Source: Rotaria macrura (lineage: Eukaryota; Rotifera; Eurotatoria; Philodinida; Philodinidae). Taken from it: a stretch of DNA of 64,000 nucleotides. The first letter of the stretch is position 1. Each line of letters begins with the position of its first letter. Location: contig OENT01000570.1 in assembly GCA_900239685.1 (NCBI GenBank), forward strand, positions 33,331 through 97,330. The letters are read 5' to 3'. Positions 63,992-64,000 of the stretch are shown in pieces. The notes under the pieces are model-generated. The model was not told where the DNA came from. It searched no databases and was given only the letters and a program-made list of their open reading frames with translations. The position numbers and the translations under genes are program-made.

Positions 63992-64000
63992 ACGCCATGT

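Noticed and set aside
1-64000. CRISPR arrays, bacterial operons or a horizontally acquired bacterial cassette
   Set aside because: No regular spaced repeats and no intronless bacterial-like gene cluster; the genes are spliced animal genes, and the single-exon receptor has an animal domain set.
1-64000. Bdelloid spliced-leader RNA gene
   Set aside because: I looked for the leader motif as I remember it and did not see it on either strand; a proper search was not possible by eye.

Overview
The window is AT-rich nuclear DNA from a small invertebrate animal. Genes have many short GT-AG introns, plus at least one intron of about 2 kb in most genes. The gene set is animal: an LSD1-type demethylase, SURF4, a nuclear receptor, the ciliary protein RIBC2, an alpha-type nicotinic receptor subunit, a rhodopsin-type GPCR and a very long LDLa/EGF seven-helix receptor. 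A TGTGGG-type telomere-like tract and a decayed Penelope-like element fit a bdelloid rotifer (Adineta/Rotaria group). That assignment is inference.

Layout. Positions 1-31.2 kb are a gene block: KDM1A (minus, runs off the left edge), SURF4 (plus, divergent from KDM1A across 282 bp), an unidentified coding stretch at 9.5-9.9 kb (plus), an NR6/Hr4-like nuclear receptor (minus, 10.9-13.1 kb), RIBC2 (minus, 14.8-18.8 kb), a nicotinic acetylcholine receptor alpha-type subunit (plus, 20.7-26.8 kb) and a class A GPCR (minus, 29.7-31.2 kb). For five of these I could assemble exon chains that keep frame from start to stop: SURF4 275 aa, nuclear receptor 437 aa, RIBC2 379 aa, nicotinic receptor 524 aa, GPCR 395 aa. 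Three of the long introns hold palindromic (foldback or MITE-like) DNA.

Positions 31.2-55.4 kb are gene-poor and rich in element remains: palindromic MITEs with CCCAGTG ends, a hAT transposase C-terminal relic, two elements with CCCATG ends (one CpG-rich with a clean TA duplication), an 88-bp perfect tandem duplication, a TGTGGG tract, a broken Penelope-like element with GIY-YIG remains, and a tRNA-like gene. A few isolated exon-like pieces lie here but could not be joined into genes. Positions 55.4-60.1 kb hold one uninterrupted 1564-codon receptor gene (minus). Positions 60.1-64 kb look intergenic with repeat ends and a palindrome at the right edge.

The genes are not an operon or pathway; they are independent housekeeping, ciliary and neuronal receptor genes beside a repeat-rich island. 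No clear new multi-gene system was seen. The most unusual items are the palindromic elements (mostly in long introns and the 41-50 kb island), the long intronless LDLa/EGF receptor, and the telomere-like tract beside a TA-flanked element.
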